A program made the position numbers and the translations under genes. DNA of 64,000 bases from Cystobacter ferrugineus. GTDB taxonomy: Bacteria > Myxococcota > Myxococcia > Myxococcales > Myxococcaceae. The notes beneath the pieces are model-generated. The model did no database searches. It saw only the letters and a list, made by a program, of their open reading frames with translations, and was not told the DNA's origin. Below, in pieces: positions 9,112 to 17,799 of this stretch. Position 1 is the first letter of the stretch; every line of letters begins with the position of its first letter. Where the stretch lies: NCBI RefSeq assembly GCF_001887355.1, contig NZ_MPIN01000015.1:223695-287694 (forward strand), given 5' to 3'.

Positions 9112-9299
9112 AGTGTCGTTCAACCCACTCTATCTCTGCGCCATTTCGGTGTGTCCCACAACCCTGGAGATAGGGCGTGGGCGTGGGCGCGAAACACTCA
9201 CCGTATGAGTCGTGCTCATGCGAGCGAACGTGCTCGGGGAGACGTCTCCCACGAGGGGTGGACCTGGGAGGGCGGGCCTGGGCTAAACTGCGCCCCCTC

Positions 9300-9884
9300 A
9301 TGCGACGCGCGACGAGTCTCGGAAGCCTGGTGGTGATGCTGTGGGCGGGGACGTCGGAAGCGGGGCCGTGGCGGGGGTACGCCTCGCTGAGCGCCGGTTT
9401 CGTCATCGACCATACCTCCGGAATCGGGGCCCGAGGAGGAGGGCTCCAGGCCTACGTGGGCGTGGAAACTCCCTTCGGGCTGTCCCTCGGTGTGGTGGGT
9501 GAGGGCGTGGAGACCTGGGGGCGGCGCTTCCAGGGACAGACGACCGAGCTGGACTACCTGTCGTTGGGAGGCGAGCTGCGGCTGCGCTTCCTGCGCGACG
9601 GCGGGGTGAACCCGTGGGTCGGGCTGCGCGTGGCGCAGAGCCGCGCCACCCCCCTGACCCTGACGGACATGGTGACGGGCTCGCCGCAGCGCATGCTGCA
9701 CTCGGGGTTGAGCACGGCGGTGCGCATCGGGGTGGACGCGTGGCTGGGCGAGCACCTGGGCATCACCGCCTCCACCGCCTGGCAATGGTGCGACGTGCGC
9801 GTGGACAGCCTCGAGTCCGCCTCCGCCGAGGCGTGCGCCGAGCCGCTGCACTCCATCCTGCTCGGGCCCACGCTGCGCTTCTGA
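9300..9884 (+). CDS. Outer-membrane beta-barrel-like protein
   Basis: A 194-residue protein starting at ATG 9300 with a short signal peptide (cleavage after TSEAG). The rest alternates hydrophobic and polar residues in strands, with Gly turns (LSAGFVI, LGVVGEGVET, LSLGGELRLRF, PWVGLRV). It ends in LGPTLRF, the aromatic C-terminal residue being typical of outer-membrane barrels read by the BAM machinery. About eight strands fit the length. No closer family assignment is possible. It faces the SDR gene, whose stop is 17 bp away. Confidence 0.7.
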   Translation: MRRATSLGSLVVMLWAGTSEAGPWRGYASLSAGFVIDHTSGIGARGGGLQAYVGVETPFGLSLGVVGEGVETWGRRFQGQTTELDYLSLGGELRLRFLRDGGVNPWVGLRVAQSRATPLTLTDMVTGSPQRMLHSGLSTAVRIGVDAWLGEHLGITASTAWQWCDVRVDSLESASAEACAEPLHSILLGPTLRF

Positions 9885-9901
9885 GCGGCCCGCCCGGGGC
9901 C

Positions 9902-10663
9902 TCAGAGCACCTTGCTGGCCACGGCGTCGAAGAGCGCGTTGGGCACCCACCGCGCCATCCCGACCGCGCGGGCCATGGGCCAGGGAAAGCCGTACACGTC
10001 ATCCCCTCGCAGGATGGCCTGGCCCATGCGATCCACGGCCGGATCCGCCTCCAGCAGGAAGGGCATGGGGTGCTGGATGCCCGCGGTGATCTCCGTCTTC
10101 ACGAAGCCGGGACGGATGCAGGTGACGCGCACCCCGGTGCCGTGCAGATCCACGCGCAGGCTCTCCAGGAAGGTGTCGAGGAAGGCCTTGGAGGCGGAGT
10201 AGGCGGCGTTCTGGGGAAGGCCGCGGCAGCTCGCCAGACTGGACACGCCCACGAGGTGGCCGCGATTGCGCTCCACCATCCGGGGCAGCACCGCGGACAG
10301 CGTGGCCACGGCACCGGTGACGTTCACGTCGATGACCTTCCGGGCGTCCTCCCAGGGGAAGTTCCGGGCGTGGGTGGGAAAGCCCACGCCCGCGTTGGCC
10401 ACCACCAGATCCAACCCACCGCAGGCCTCATCCAGCTCGCGCACGCGCGCGAGCGTGGCGTCCGCCAGGGAGACGTCCAGCTCCACGGGCTCGATGGTGG
10501 CCCCCAGGGACTTGCCCTCCTGGGCGAGCGCCTCGAGCCGGGGCAGCCGCCGCGCGGCGGCGTACACCTTCACGCCCCGCTTGCCCAACCACAACGCCAG
10601 ACCCCGCCCCAGACCGCTGGAGGCCCCCGTCACGAGGGCCGTCCGATAGCTCATCTCCGACAT
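9902..10663 (-). CDS. Short-chain dehydrogenase/reductase (classical SDR)
   Basis: A 253-residue cytoplasmic oxidoreductase with every classical SDR signature: TGASSGLG for dinucleotide binding (residues 12-19), LDVS near 64, NAG near 90, the catalytic Ser in GVSSLASC near 141, and YSASK (Tyr and Lys) near 155. The Arg pair after the first strand (AARR) suggests NADP(H). The start at 10663 has GAGGAGG 6-8 bases upstream. The substrate cannot be deduced. M. xanthus CsgA is also an SDR, but nothing here singles out CsgA. Confidence 0.9.
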   Translation of the reverse strand: MSEMSYRTALVTGASSGLGRGLALWLGKRGVKVYAAARRLPRLEALAQEGKSLGATIEPVELDVSLADATLARVRELDEACGGLDLVVANAGVGFPTHARNFPWEDARKVIDVNVTGAVATLSAVLPRMVERNRGHLVGVSSLASCRGLPQNAAYSASKAFLDTFLESLRVDLHGTGVRVTCIRPGFVKTEITAGIQHPMPFLLEADPAVDRMGQAILRGDDVYGFPWPMARAVGMARWVPNALFDAVASKVL

Positions 10664-11002
10664 GTGCCGCCTCCTCGGGGGAGGGCTTAGCGTGGGGCCC
10701 GGTGCCCGCCAACCACGCCCGTCATCCGACCGCGCGCGGGTTTTGACATTCGCACGTTCCAGGCCCGCTGAAGCCCTCCTCCAGCGCGACAGGATGCACG
10801 CCTGTTGTCACTCGGAGACGCAGGTGTCCGCCCGGACGCCGGAGCCGGCGGAAATCCCGTGCGAATCCCCTCAGGTTTTTGAGTCCGACGGCACCTCGCG
10901 ACGCCGCCGGACGAGCCCCCCCTCCTCTGAGGACGAGAGCAGGCGGCCCTGGCATCCGCATTGCTCTTCCATCGCCCCGCGTTCCTCTTCCAGGAGATTC
11001 CC
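10664..11002. other. Intergenic region between divergent SDR and ferritin-like genes
   Basis: A 339-bp stretch without a convincing gene. It should hold the promoters of both neighbours. A TTGACA hexamer lies at 10743-10748, but no good -10 follows at 16-18 bp. Short frames across it have no supporting RBS or domain. AGGAG at 10992-10996 serves the gene at 11003. Confidence 0.4.
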
Positions 11003-12385
11003 ATGCACTCGTCCCGGCTGCGTCTGCTCTTCGCCCGCACCCTCCGCGCCTCGCTCCTCTCGCCCCTGGTGCTCTCGGGGTGTGGAATCATCGAGCCACC
11101 GTTCGGAGGGCACTGTGGAGAGCCGGACCAGGAGCCGTGTCCCGGCGTGGACCTGAAGGGCTACGCCCAGCCCGCTTGCAACCAGAACTGGCTCGCGGTG
11201 AGCGGCCTCTCGCCCGCGCTCCCTCCGGACGTCGTGCAGTTGCGGATGCTCTTCCCGCGGCGCCCTCCCGAAGAGGCCGCGCAGCCCGTGCTCTCGGCCT
11301 CGGGCACGGCCTGCGCGACGGCGTCCAATCCGTCGGCGTGCCAGTCGGAGCTCGACCAGCTCAAGGTGACCCAGGGCTTCCGCGACCGCTGCGGCGTCGA
11401 AATGGAGTGCACCGCCTTCTACCTCGCGACGACCCGGGGTGACGAGGTGACCGCCCACACGTCCCTGGAAGCGCTCAAGCGCTTCCTCGGGCCCATCGAC
11501 ACCACCCAGGAAGCCGCGCTGCTCGCCTTCGGCCAGGGGCTCGACATGGCCTGTGGGAAGTTGGAGTCCGGCGCGGTGAAGGCCAACCCCGATGGCACCT
11601 TCAACGTCATTGGCAACGAGGGCCACGCCTGCGGACCCGGCACCAATCTGTACCAGGTCGTCATGAAGGTCTCTCCGTCGGGAGCCGTCACGGAGGAGAC
11701 GCGCACGTTGCTGGAGAAGGGCAATCCCAATTGTGCCATTGGCCGGAGGCCGGACGGGTTGCACGCCGCGGGGAGCGTGGACTGCGACAGCGCCCTGGGC
11801 CGGCACTTCGCCCAGGCCGCGCACCTGGAAGCGGCCTCCATCCAGGCCTTCCTACGGCTGCGCGAGGAGCTCGCCCAGCACGGCGCGGACGAGTCCTTGC
11901 GCACCGCGGCCCTGGCGAGCGCCGTGGACGAGGTGATGCACACCGACGTGAGCACCCGCCTGGCACGCCGCTTCGGCGCGGAGCCCCCACGGCCCCAGGT
12001 GGAGACGCGTCCCCCGCGCTCCCTGTTCGAGGTGGCGCTGGAGAACATCGTGGAGGGCTGCACGCGCGAGACGTATGGCGCGCTGGTGGCGCACTACCAG
12101 GCGCTGCACGCGCGGGACGCGGAGATCCGCGGCATCATGGCGCGCATCGCCGAGGACGAGACGCGTCACGCCGAGCTGTCCTGGGCCATCGATCGCTGGG
12201 CCCACGAGCGGCTGTCGGACGCGGAGCGCGCCACCCTGCACGAGGCGCGGCACCGGGCCGTGGAGACGCTGCGCGAGGAGCTGGCCCGTCCGCTGGACGC
12301 CCAGCTCATCGACGAGGCGGGCCTGCCCCCGCCCGAGATCGCCGCGTCGATGCTGGCCTCGCTCGAGCGGGAGTTGTGGGCCTGA
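11003..12385 (+). CDS. Lipoprotein with C-terminal ferritin-like domain
   Basis: A 460-residue protein with its start set by AGGAG (10992-10996) six bases before ATG. The signal peptide ends in lipobox LSGC (Cys27). The N-terminal half is Cys-rich and of unknown type. The C-terminal ~180 residues form a helical ferritin-like region with spaced Glu/His ligands: AHLEAASIQAF, DEVMHTD and EDETRHAELSW. That pattern of two ExxH-type motifs would bind a di-iron centre. The family members of this shape are common in myxobacteria. An exported di-iron protein might act in iron handling or peroxide protection. The role is inferred. Confidence 0.8.
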   Translation: MHSSRLRLLFARTLRASLLSPLVLSGCGIIEPPFGGHCGEPDQEPCPGVDLKGYAQPACNQNWLAVSGLSPALPPDVVQLRMLFPRRPPEEAAQPVLSASGTACATASNPSACQSELDQLKVTQGFRDRCGVEMECTAFYLATTRGDEVTAHTSLEALKRFLGPIDTTQEAALLAFGQGLDMACGKLESGAVKANPDGTFNVIGNEGHACGPGTNLYQVVMKVSPSGAVTEETRTLLEKGNPNCAIGRRPDGLHAAGSVDCDSALGRHFAQAAHLEAASIQAFLRLREELAQHGADESLRTAALASAVDEVMHTDVSTRLARRFGAEPPRPQVETRPPRSLFEVALENIVEGCTRETYGALVAHYQALHARDAEIRGIMARIAEDETRHAELSWAIDRWAHERLSDAERATLHEARHRAVETLREELARPLDAQLIDEAGLPPPEIAASMLASLERELWA

Positions 12386-12397
12386 GCCCCGGAGCGG

Positions 12398-12832
12398 CTA
12401 CTTCGCGGAGGCGCAGCCGCTGTCCGCGTAGTTGCCGGTTCGTGTCGATGTTGTTCCCGCTCCACACCGTGTCGTGGAACTCGATCATCACGACGATCTC
12501 CTTCGCGGTGTAGGCCTGGACGATGCGGTCGATCTTGTCGAAGTTGGGCTTGGACAGCTCACCCGACACGAGCCCCTTCGTGTTGAATTCCGGGTGGGCC
12601 AGCAGCGCGCCGTTGATGCGGATGGTGTTCCACCCCCACTTGACGGCCGCATCGACTTGCTTCTCCGTGTCGCGCTGGAAGAAGTCCCACCCGTCGAGGT
12701 TGGCACCCACCGGATAGAACTTGTTCCCGCTCGGGGCCACGCTGTCCTTGCCGGCGATGTAGAAGCGGCCGGTGGGATTGGCGAGGGTGGCCTCCCCGGT
12801 ACCGAGTACCTCGTCCCCCGTCGCCGCGGGTG
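12398..12832 (-). pseudogene. Remnant of a GH5-like (cellulase family) glycoside hydrolase
   Basis: The minus strand encodes a stretch that reads as the early part of a GH5-type (alpha/beta)8 hydrolase: GRFYIAGK, FYPVGANLDGWDFF, WGWNTIRI, then IVVMIEFHDTVWSGNN. It has no start or signal peptide. After NNIDTN the frame runs into unrelated sequence antisense to the ferritin-like gene. A shift of frame gives TGNYADSGCASAK and a stop at 12398-12400, which looks like the original C-terminus joined by an internal deletion. The catalytic acid/base and nucleophile region is gone, so it cannot be active. Confidence 0.65.
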
Positions 12833-12962
12833 ATGCTCGAGGACAGCAGCTGTTCACTCGACAGGACAGGACTCTTCGGAAACCTTCACAACACGTGTCA
12901 GACGGCCGGTCTAGAAGAGCGAGCGAGTAACCGCTGAACCTCGATTCCAGATGAGGCTGTGC

Positions 12963-15794
12963 ATGAGAAAACCTTCCCATTTCCTCGCCGCGCTCCTGCC
13001 CCTGCTCCTCGTGGGTTGTTCCTCGGGGGACACGGAGGAGCCCGGCACGGGCACTCCGGGCGATGTCTCGGCCCGGGGCGCCGCGTCCGGTGACTCCCCC
13101 TTGCAGTTCGCGCCTCCGCCCGGGCTCTCGATGCAGGCACTCGTCGAGCTCGATACGGACTGTGACGGTCTGACCGACGCGGAGGAGTGGAGCAACGTCT
13201 ACGTGGGGGTGAAGCTCACGGATCGGAGCAAGCAGGACACGGACGGCGATGGCCTGCGCGATGGCGTGGAAGTGGCCCGGACGTCCTCCCTCAACACCCA
13301 ACCCGGGTGCGCGCTCTCCTTCATCCCGGACGCGGACCCCTCGAGCAGCACCAACCCGACCAACCCGGACACGGACGGGGACGGCATCCTGGATGGAGTG
13401 GAGGACCGCAATCGAAACGGCCGGGTGGATCCGGGCGAGACGGATCCCGCCAAACAGGACTCGGATGGTGATGGCCTGACGGATGGCGCGGAAGACGCCA
13501 ACCACAACGGCCTGGTGGACCTGGGAGAGACGAACCCCGCCCAAGCCGACACGGACTCGGACGGTCTGTCGGACTTCATCGAGCTCAAGACCAGCGGCAC
13601 GGATCCGCTCACCGCCGACATGGACGGCGACACCTGTCTGGATGGGACCGAGGACCGCAATGGCAACGGCGTCACGGATCCGGGCGAGACGAGCCCGAAG
13701 AATGGCGCGGATTGCTCGACCCCCAACCTGGACACGGACGGCGACGGCATCACGGACGAGGTCGAGCAGGCCCATGGCACCGATCCGCGCAATCCGGACT
13801 CGGACTGCGACGGCCTCCTGGATGGACCCAACAAGAATGGCTTCCTGGGCGAGGACCTGAACGCCAACGGCGTGCTGGACCCGGGCGAGACGAGCCCCAC
13901 CCAGCGTGACACGGATGGAGACGGTCTGGTGGACGGCGTGGAGCGCGGCGTGGCCACCAGCGCGGCTCCCGTCACGACCTGCGGCTATGTCGGCGACGCG
14001 GACCCCTCCACCCAGACGAACCCCACCGCCGCGGACAGCGACGGTGATGGCCTCGCCGATGGTGCCGAGGACTCCAACCAGAACGGCCGCGTGGACTCGG
14101 GCGAGCTCGACCCGGGCGATGGCTCGGACGGCACCAGCACCTCGCCCGCGGGCCAGGCCTGCGCCCCGCAGAACCAGCGTCAGGTGGTCTTCAAGGAGGA
14201 CAACGGCAACGACATCCGGCTGGCGCTCCGCCCCTCCTTCCAGGAGGTGAAGGCGATCTCCTCGGGCAACATCAAGGGCTTCATCGGCTACGACCACACC
14301 AACAAGGTGACCTTCATCGCCTACAAGCGCGGCCAGGCGGGCACCTCCACCACGGCGGCGGGCGACGAGTCGTTCGTGCGGGGCCAGTTGTATCCGTCGG
14401 TGACGGAGACCACGCAGGTGTTCACCACCTGGGACGGATATCCCGCCTCGCAAGCCTTCTACGAGAAGGCGGACACCTCCTCCCTCGGCGCCTACACCAA
14501 CGCGGTGGCCAATGCCCTCGTCGGCTCGGGAGCGGGGACGCTCGCGGGCGGCACCGACGTCACGGGTCCGTTCAAGCTCCAGGCGCAGTACGTGCACCGC
14601 TCCAACTCGAGCGTGCTCGTGGTGCTGGCCATCACCCCCAAGGCGAGCTTCGTGGAGCCGGGGATGTTCGTCATGGGCGACACCGCGGGCGGCACGGCCC
14701 TGGCCCAGTTCGGTGACGTGGACGCGGTGCAGTGCGAGACCTTCACCACCACGGGCAGCGGCCCCACGGACTTCCTGTTCGTGGTGGACGACAGCGGCTC
14801 CATGGCCGCGTCCCATCAGGCGCTGGCCAATGCGGCCAATGCCGTGGCCGCGCGATTGAGCAACTCGCAGCTCGACTGGCGCATTGCCCTGGTCACCACC
14901 TCCTACGGCGCGACCTACAGCACCAACCGCAACATCTTCCGGGGCTTCACCCGGGACATCAACCAGTTCAGGGCCTGGCTGGATCAGAACGCCGCGTGCC
15001 CGGACTCCTCGCAGGGCTGCTGGATTGGTGTCAGCGGCATCGCCGACGAAGTGCACCTGAAGCCGGCGCGCAAGGCGGTCAACGACATGACCGCCGCCAC
15101 CACGACCGACGTCACCAAGCGGTTGCGTCCCGAGGCCCGCCTGGCCGTCATCTTCCTCACGGACGTGCGTGATCAGTCCACGGACAACGCCGCGCCCGGC
15201 TCCGGCAACACGCTCAACGAGTTCATCACCTACTTCAAGAGCGGCAACCCCACGGGCAAGGCCATCCAGTTGCACGGCATCCTCTGCGATCCCGCCGAGA
15301 GCACCACCCGGTGCAACAGCCAGGAGGACCCTCTCAACCCGGTGCACAAGGACGCCATCCAGGCGCTGGGCGGCATCGTGGGCAGCATCCGCACCGCGAC
15401 GGGCATCCAGGCGGCCATCAACAGCATCATGGACAACGTGATTGGCTCCGCGGGTTACAAGACGCTCAAGCTGCCCATCGGCGCGTCCGTGCGCGTGGCG
15501 CTGGCGCAGGTGCGTGACGCCACGAAGTGCAATCCCAACGACCTGCCGCGCAGCCGGACGGATGGCTTCGATGTGGACGGCCGCAGCCAGGCCGTGTCCT
15601 TCTACGGGGCGTGCCGTCCGCCCGAGACGGGCACCATCCAGGGCGCCATCTCCTACCGCTTCTGGAGCGACCTCACGAGCAACCCAGAGGGCAATCCGCC
15701 GCCCTGCTACACCGACACCTACTACGACCCGACCGAGCCGGACTTCTGCCTGGGCTCCCGCGTGTGCAACCAGTATACGAACCGGTGCGAATAA
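12963..15794 (+). CDS. cglD: CglD-like gliding-motility lipoprotein (TSP3 repeats plus VWA domain)
   Basis: A 943-residue lipoprotein with lipobox LVGC (Cys19). I start at ATG 12963, with GAGG just upstream, rather than ATG 12951. Residues ~65-390 carry about nine calcium-binding thrombospondin type-3 repeats built on DTDGDGL, alternating with NGxxDPGET units. A VWA domain begins near residue 600 with the MIDAS motif DDSGSM and a later FLTDVRD strand. The C-terminus is Cys-rich. M. xanthus CglD, an outer-membrane lipoprotein of the adventurous gliding and adhesion machinery, has this repeat-VWA-Cys layout but is longer (about 1200 residues). Assignment to CglD rests on architecture and may denote a paralogue. 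Confidence 0.65.
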   Translation: MRKPSHFLAALLPLLLVGCSSGDTEEPGTGTPGDVSARGAASGDSPLQFAPPPGLSMQALVELDTDCDGLTDAEEWSNVYVGVKLTDRSKQDTDGDGLRDGVEVARTSSLNTQPGCALSFIPDADPSSSTNPTNPDTDGDGILDGVEDRNRNGRVDPGETDPAKQDSDGDGLTDGAEDANHNGLVDLGETNPAQADTDSDGLSDFIELKTSGTDPLTADMDGDTCLDGTEDRNGNGVTDPGETSPKNGADCSTPNLDTDGDGITDEVEQAHGTDPRNPDSDCDGLLDGPNKNGFLGEDLNANGVLDPGETSPTQRDTDGDGLVDGVERGVATSAAPVTTCGYVGDADPSTQTNPTAADSDGDGLADGAEDSNQNGRVDSGELDPGDGSDGTSTSPAGQACAPQNQRQVVFKEDNGNDIRLALRPSFQEVKAISSGNIKGFIGYDHTNKVTFIAYKRGQAGTSTTAAGDESFVRGQLYPSVTETTQVFTTWDGYPASQAFYEKADTSSLGAYTNAVANALVGSGAGTLAGGTDVTGPFKLQAQYVHRSNSSVLVVLAITPKASFVEPGMFVMGDTAGGTALAQFGDVDAVQCETFTTTGSGPTDFLFVVDDSGSMAASHQALANAANAVAARLSNSQLDWRIALVTTSYGATYSTNRNIFRGFTRDINQFRAWLDQNAACPDSSQGCWIGVSGIADEVHLKPARKAVNDMTAATTTDVTKRLRPEARLAVIFLTDVRDQSTDNAAPGSGNTLNEFITYFKSGNPTGKAIQLHGILCDPAESTTRCNSQEDPLNPVHKDAIQALGGIVGSIRTATGIQAAINSIMDNVIGSAGYKTLKLPIGASVRVALAQVRDATKCNPNDLPRSRTDGFDVDGRSQAVSFYGACRPPETGTIQGAISYRFWSDLTSNPEGNPPPCYTDTYYDPTEPDFCLGSRVCNQYTNRCE

Positions 15795-15843
15795 TCCGCG
15801 GATCGCGGCGGCGCACCCGCTCTGAGCTCGGGCGGGTGTGAAT

Positions 15844-15879
15844 CGGGGGCCCGGCGGCGAAGTGGCCGCCGGGCCCCCG
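15844..15879. terminator. Bidirectional intrinsic terminator-like hairpin
   Basis: A perfect 15-bp inverted repeat (15844-15858 with 15865-15879) closes a 6-base loop GAAGTG. It lies midway between the convergent cglD-like and M28 peptidase genes. There is no T-tract on either side, as is common in GC-rich myxobacteria, so termination would rely on the stem or Rho. Confidence 0.8.
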
Positions 15880-15894
15880 TCACGACGGGACTCC

Positions 15895-17505
15895 TCAGGG
15901 AGCCGGTGGCGAGACAGGGGGCTGCGGGGCGAAGCGCCGGAAGAAGCTGTCGTCGTTCCAGCGCGGCCGGCTCGGAGCATTGGCCACTCCCTGGGAGAGC
16001 TCCTTCATCAGCCGCACGAAGCGGACCGCGGCCTCGAGGTTCACCGGTTGCGACAGGTCATCCGCCGGGCCGTGGTAGCGCGCCGAGCGCCACTCCTTCA
16101 TGAGGCGCTCCTCCCGGGAGCCCTTGCGGTAGCCCACCTTCAGGGCCAGCGCCGGAATCCCCTTGCGGATGAAGCTGTACTGGTCGCTGCGCACGAAGGC
16201 GTTCGCCTGGGGATTGGGATCGGCCACCAGGCGCAGGCCCAGGCGTTTGGCGCTGGCCTCGAGGGAGGCGGACAAGGACGACTCCTGGGCCCCGTAGGCG
16301 AGGAGCTCCTTGAACGGGATGATCGGCAGGAACATGTCCGTGTTCAGGTTGGCCACGATCCGCCCCGAGCCTTCCGGCGGGCGCTCGGCGAACCAGCGCG
16401 AGCCCAGCAGTCCCTTCTCCTCCCCCGTCACGGCCACGAAGAGCAGGGTGCGGCGGGGCTTGGGGCCCTTGTCCTGCTGGAAGGACCGGGCCACCTCCAG
16501 CAGCGCGGCGACCCCGGAGGCATTATCCATGGCCCCGTTGTAGATGCGGTCCCCCTTCAGCGGCTCCCCCACGCCCACGTGATCCAGGTGCGCCGTGAGG
16601 ACCACGGACTCGGCGGCCAGGGTGGGGTCGCTGCCCGGCAGGCGTCCCACGACGTTGCGGCAGTGCACCTGCGCGCGCTCCAGTGCCACTTCGCTCTGGA
16701 TGGAGGTGGGCAGGGCGAAGTGCGGCAGGGGCTTGCCCGCGTCCGCCAGGGCCACCAGCTCCTCGAGGGTGTGGCCGCTGCCCGCCAGCAACGTGTTGGC
16801 GTGCTCCGGGTTGAAGGTGGCCGACCACGGCAGGAGCCCGTCCTGCAGCGCGGGCTCGTCCAGCATCATCACGGGATGCCGAGCTCCCGCCACGACCCGC
16901 TCCCAGGGGACTTCCTGGACGCTCGGGTTCGGCAACAACAGCATGCCCACGGCACCCGCGCGCAGAAGAGCCGCCGCGCGCTCCGCGCGTGAGCCGTAAT
17001 GCGCGGCGAGGTTGCTGGACACGCCCTTGGGAATACCGCCGGACAGGACGACGGCGATCTTCCCCTGGAGGTCCTGTCCGGCCAGGTCATCGTGTCCGGC
17101 TTCCGGGATGCTCAAGCCGTAGCCCACGAAGACGAGTTCCGCCCCCAGGGGCCCCTCGCGGATGGAGGCGGAGTTGATCAGCACCTCCTTGCCGAATTCC
17201 AGGGGCGTCTCCTTGCCCTCCCGGATCAGCGACATCCGGCTCCGCTCCCACACCAGGCGCTGGGAGATGAAGGGCACGTCCTGGAAGAAGCCCCGCGCCG
17301 TGCCGGGCTGGACTCCGGCCTCGGCCAGCTTCGCCGCGACGTACTCGGCGGCCCGGAGATAACCCGGACTGCCCGTGTCGCGTCCCTCCAGCTCGTCACC
17401 GGCCAGGGCCTCGACGTGGGACCACCACCGTTGACCTTCGGGGCTCGGGGCCTTGGCCCAGCAAAGGGTGGGAAGAAGAAACAGCAGCAGGAGACAGGTT
17501 CGCAT
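15895..17505 (-). CDS. Exported M28-family zinc aminopeptidase with PA domain
   Basis: A 536-residue protein with a Sec signal peptide (MRTCLLLLFLLPTLCWAKA). The first half holds a protease-associated insert (LQGKIAVVLSGG, AGAVGMLLL). The second half has the M28 metal ligands in order: TAHLDHVG (His), NGAMDNASG (bridging Asp), GEEKGLLGS (catalytic Glu and ligand), NLNTDM (Asp) and ARYHGPADD (His). The family removes N-terminal amino acids from peptides using two zinc ions. Export fits scavenging of prey proteins, which is inferred. A strong hairpin sits just past the stop. Confidence 0.92.
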   Translation of the reverse strand: MRTCLLLLFLLPTLCWAKAPSPEGQRWWSHVEALAGDELEGRDTGSPGYLRAAEYVAAKLAEAGVQPGTARGFFQDVPFISQRLVWERSRMSLIREGKETPLEFGKEVLINSASIREGPLGAELVFVGYGLSIPEAGHDDLAGQDLQGKIAVVLSGGIPKGVSSNLAAHYGSRAERAAALLRAGAVGMLLLPNPSVQEVPWERVVAGARHPVMMLDEPALQDGLLPWSATFNPEHANTLLAGSGHTLEELVALADAGKPLPHFALPTSIQSEVALERAQVHCRNVVGRLPGSDPTLAAESVVLTAHLDHVGVGEPLKGDRIYNGAMDNASGVAALLEVARSFQQDKGPKPRRTLLFVAVTGEEKGLLGSRWFAERPPEGSGRIVANLNTDMFLPIIPFKELLAYGAQESSLSASLEASAKRLGLRLVADPNPQANAFVRSDQYSFIRKGIPALALKVGYRKGSREERLMKEWRSARYHGPADDLSQPVNLEAAVRFVRLMKELSQGVANAPSRPRWNDDSFFRRFAPQPPVSPPAP

Positions 17506-17799
17506 GAGGCGCGAGCCTCCCCGGCCCCCGTCCTCCCGTCCATTGGCTTCTCACCCTCCGTGACATCAAAGGGGGCCCACGCATCCAACCGGCACCGCCC
17601 TGGCTCATCCGACGGCCAGGCATCCTCGCCCCGCCCCCGTCGTCGGGATGACTGTCATACCGGACGATTGCTATTCTCAAGCGCACACGCCCAAAGACAG
17701 CACTCACGGTGGAAGTGACTCCACTTCCAGCTCCGGCCCGCCCTCGCGCGGTGGGCCCGCGACGTGTGCGCTCCGCGTCGACAGCGCTCGTTCCACACC

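Noticed and set aside
9902..10663. Calling the SDR gene csgA
   Set aside because: Only general SDR motifs are shared. There is no context or specific signature for the C-signal protein.
10743..10748. TTGACA as a sigma-70 -35 element
   Set aside because: No acceptable -10 hexamer at 16-18 bp; a single hexamer match is expected by chance. The same applies to TTGACA at 25249.
13150..14120. Regular short repeats that could suggest a CRISPR or satellite
   Set aside because: They are degenerate, in frame and encode calcium-binding type-3 repeats of the CglD-like protein; spacing and sequence vary.
12833..15980. Long minus-strand open frame over the CglD-like gene
   Set aside because: It is the antisense shadow of the repeated DTDGDG codons. 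Only its last part (12398-12832) carries real protein similarity, reported as a pseudogene.
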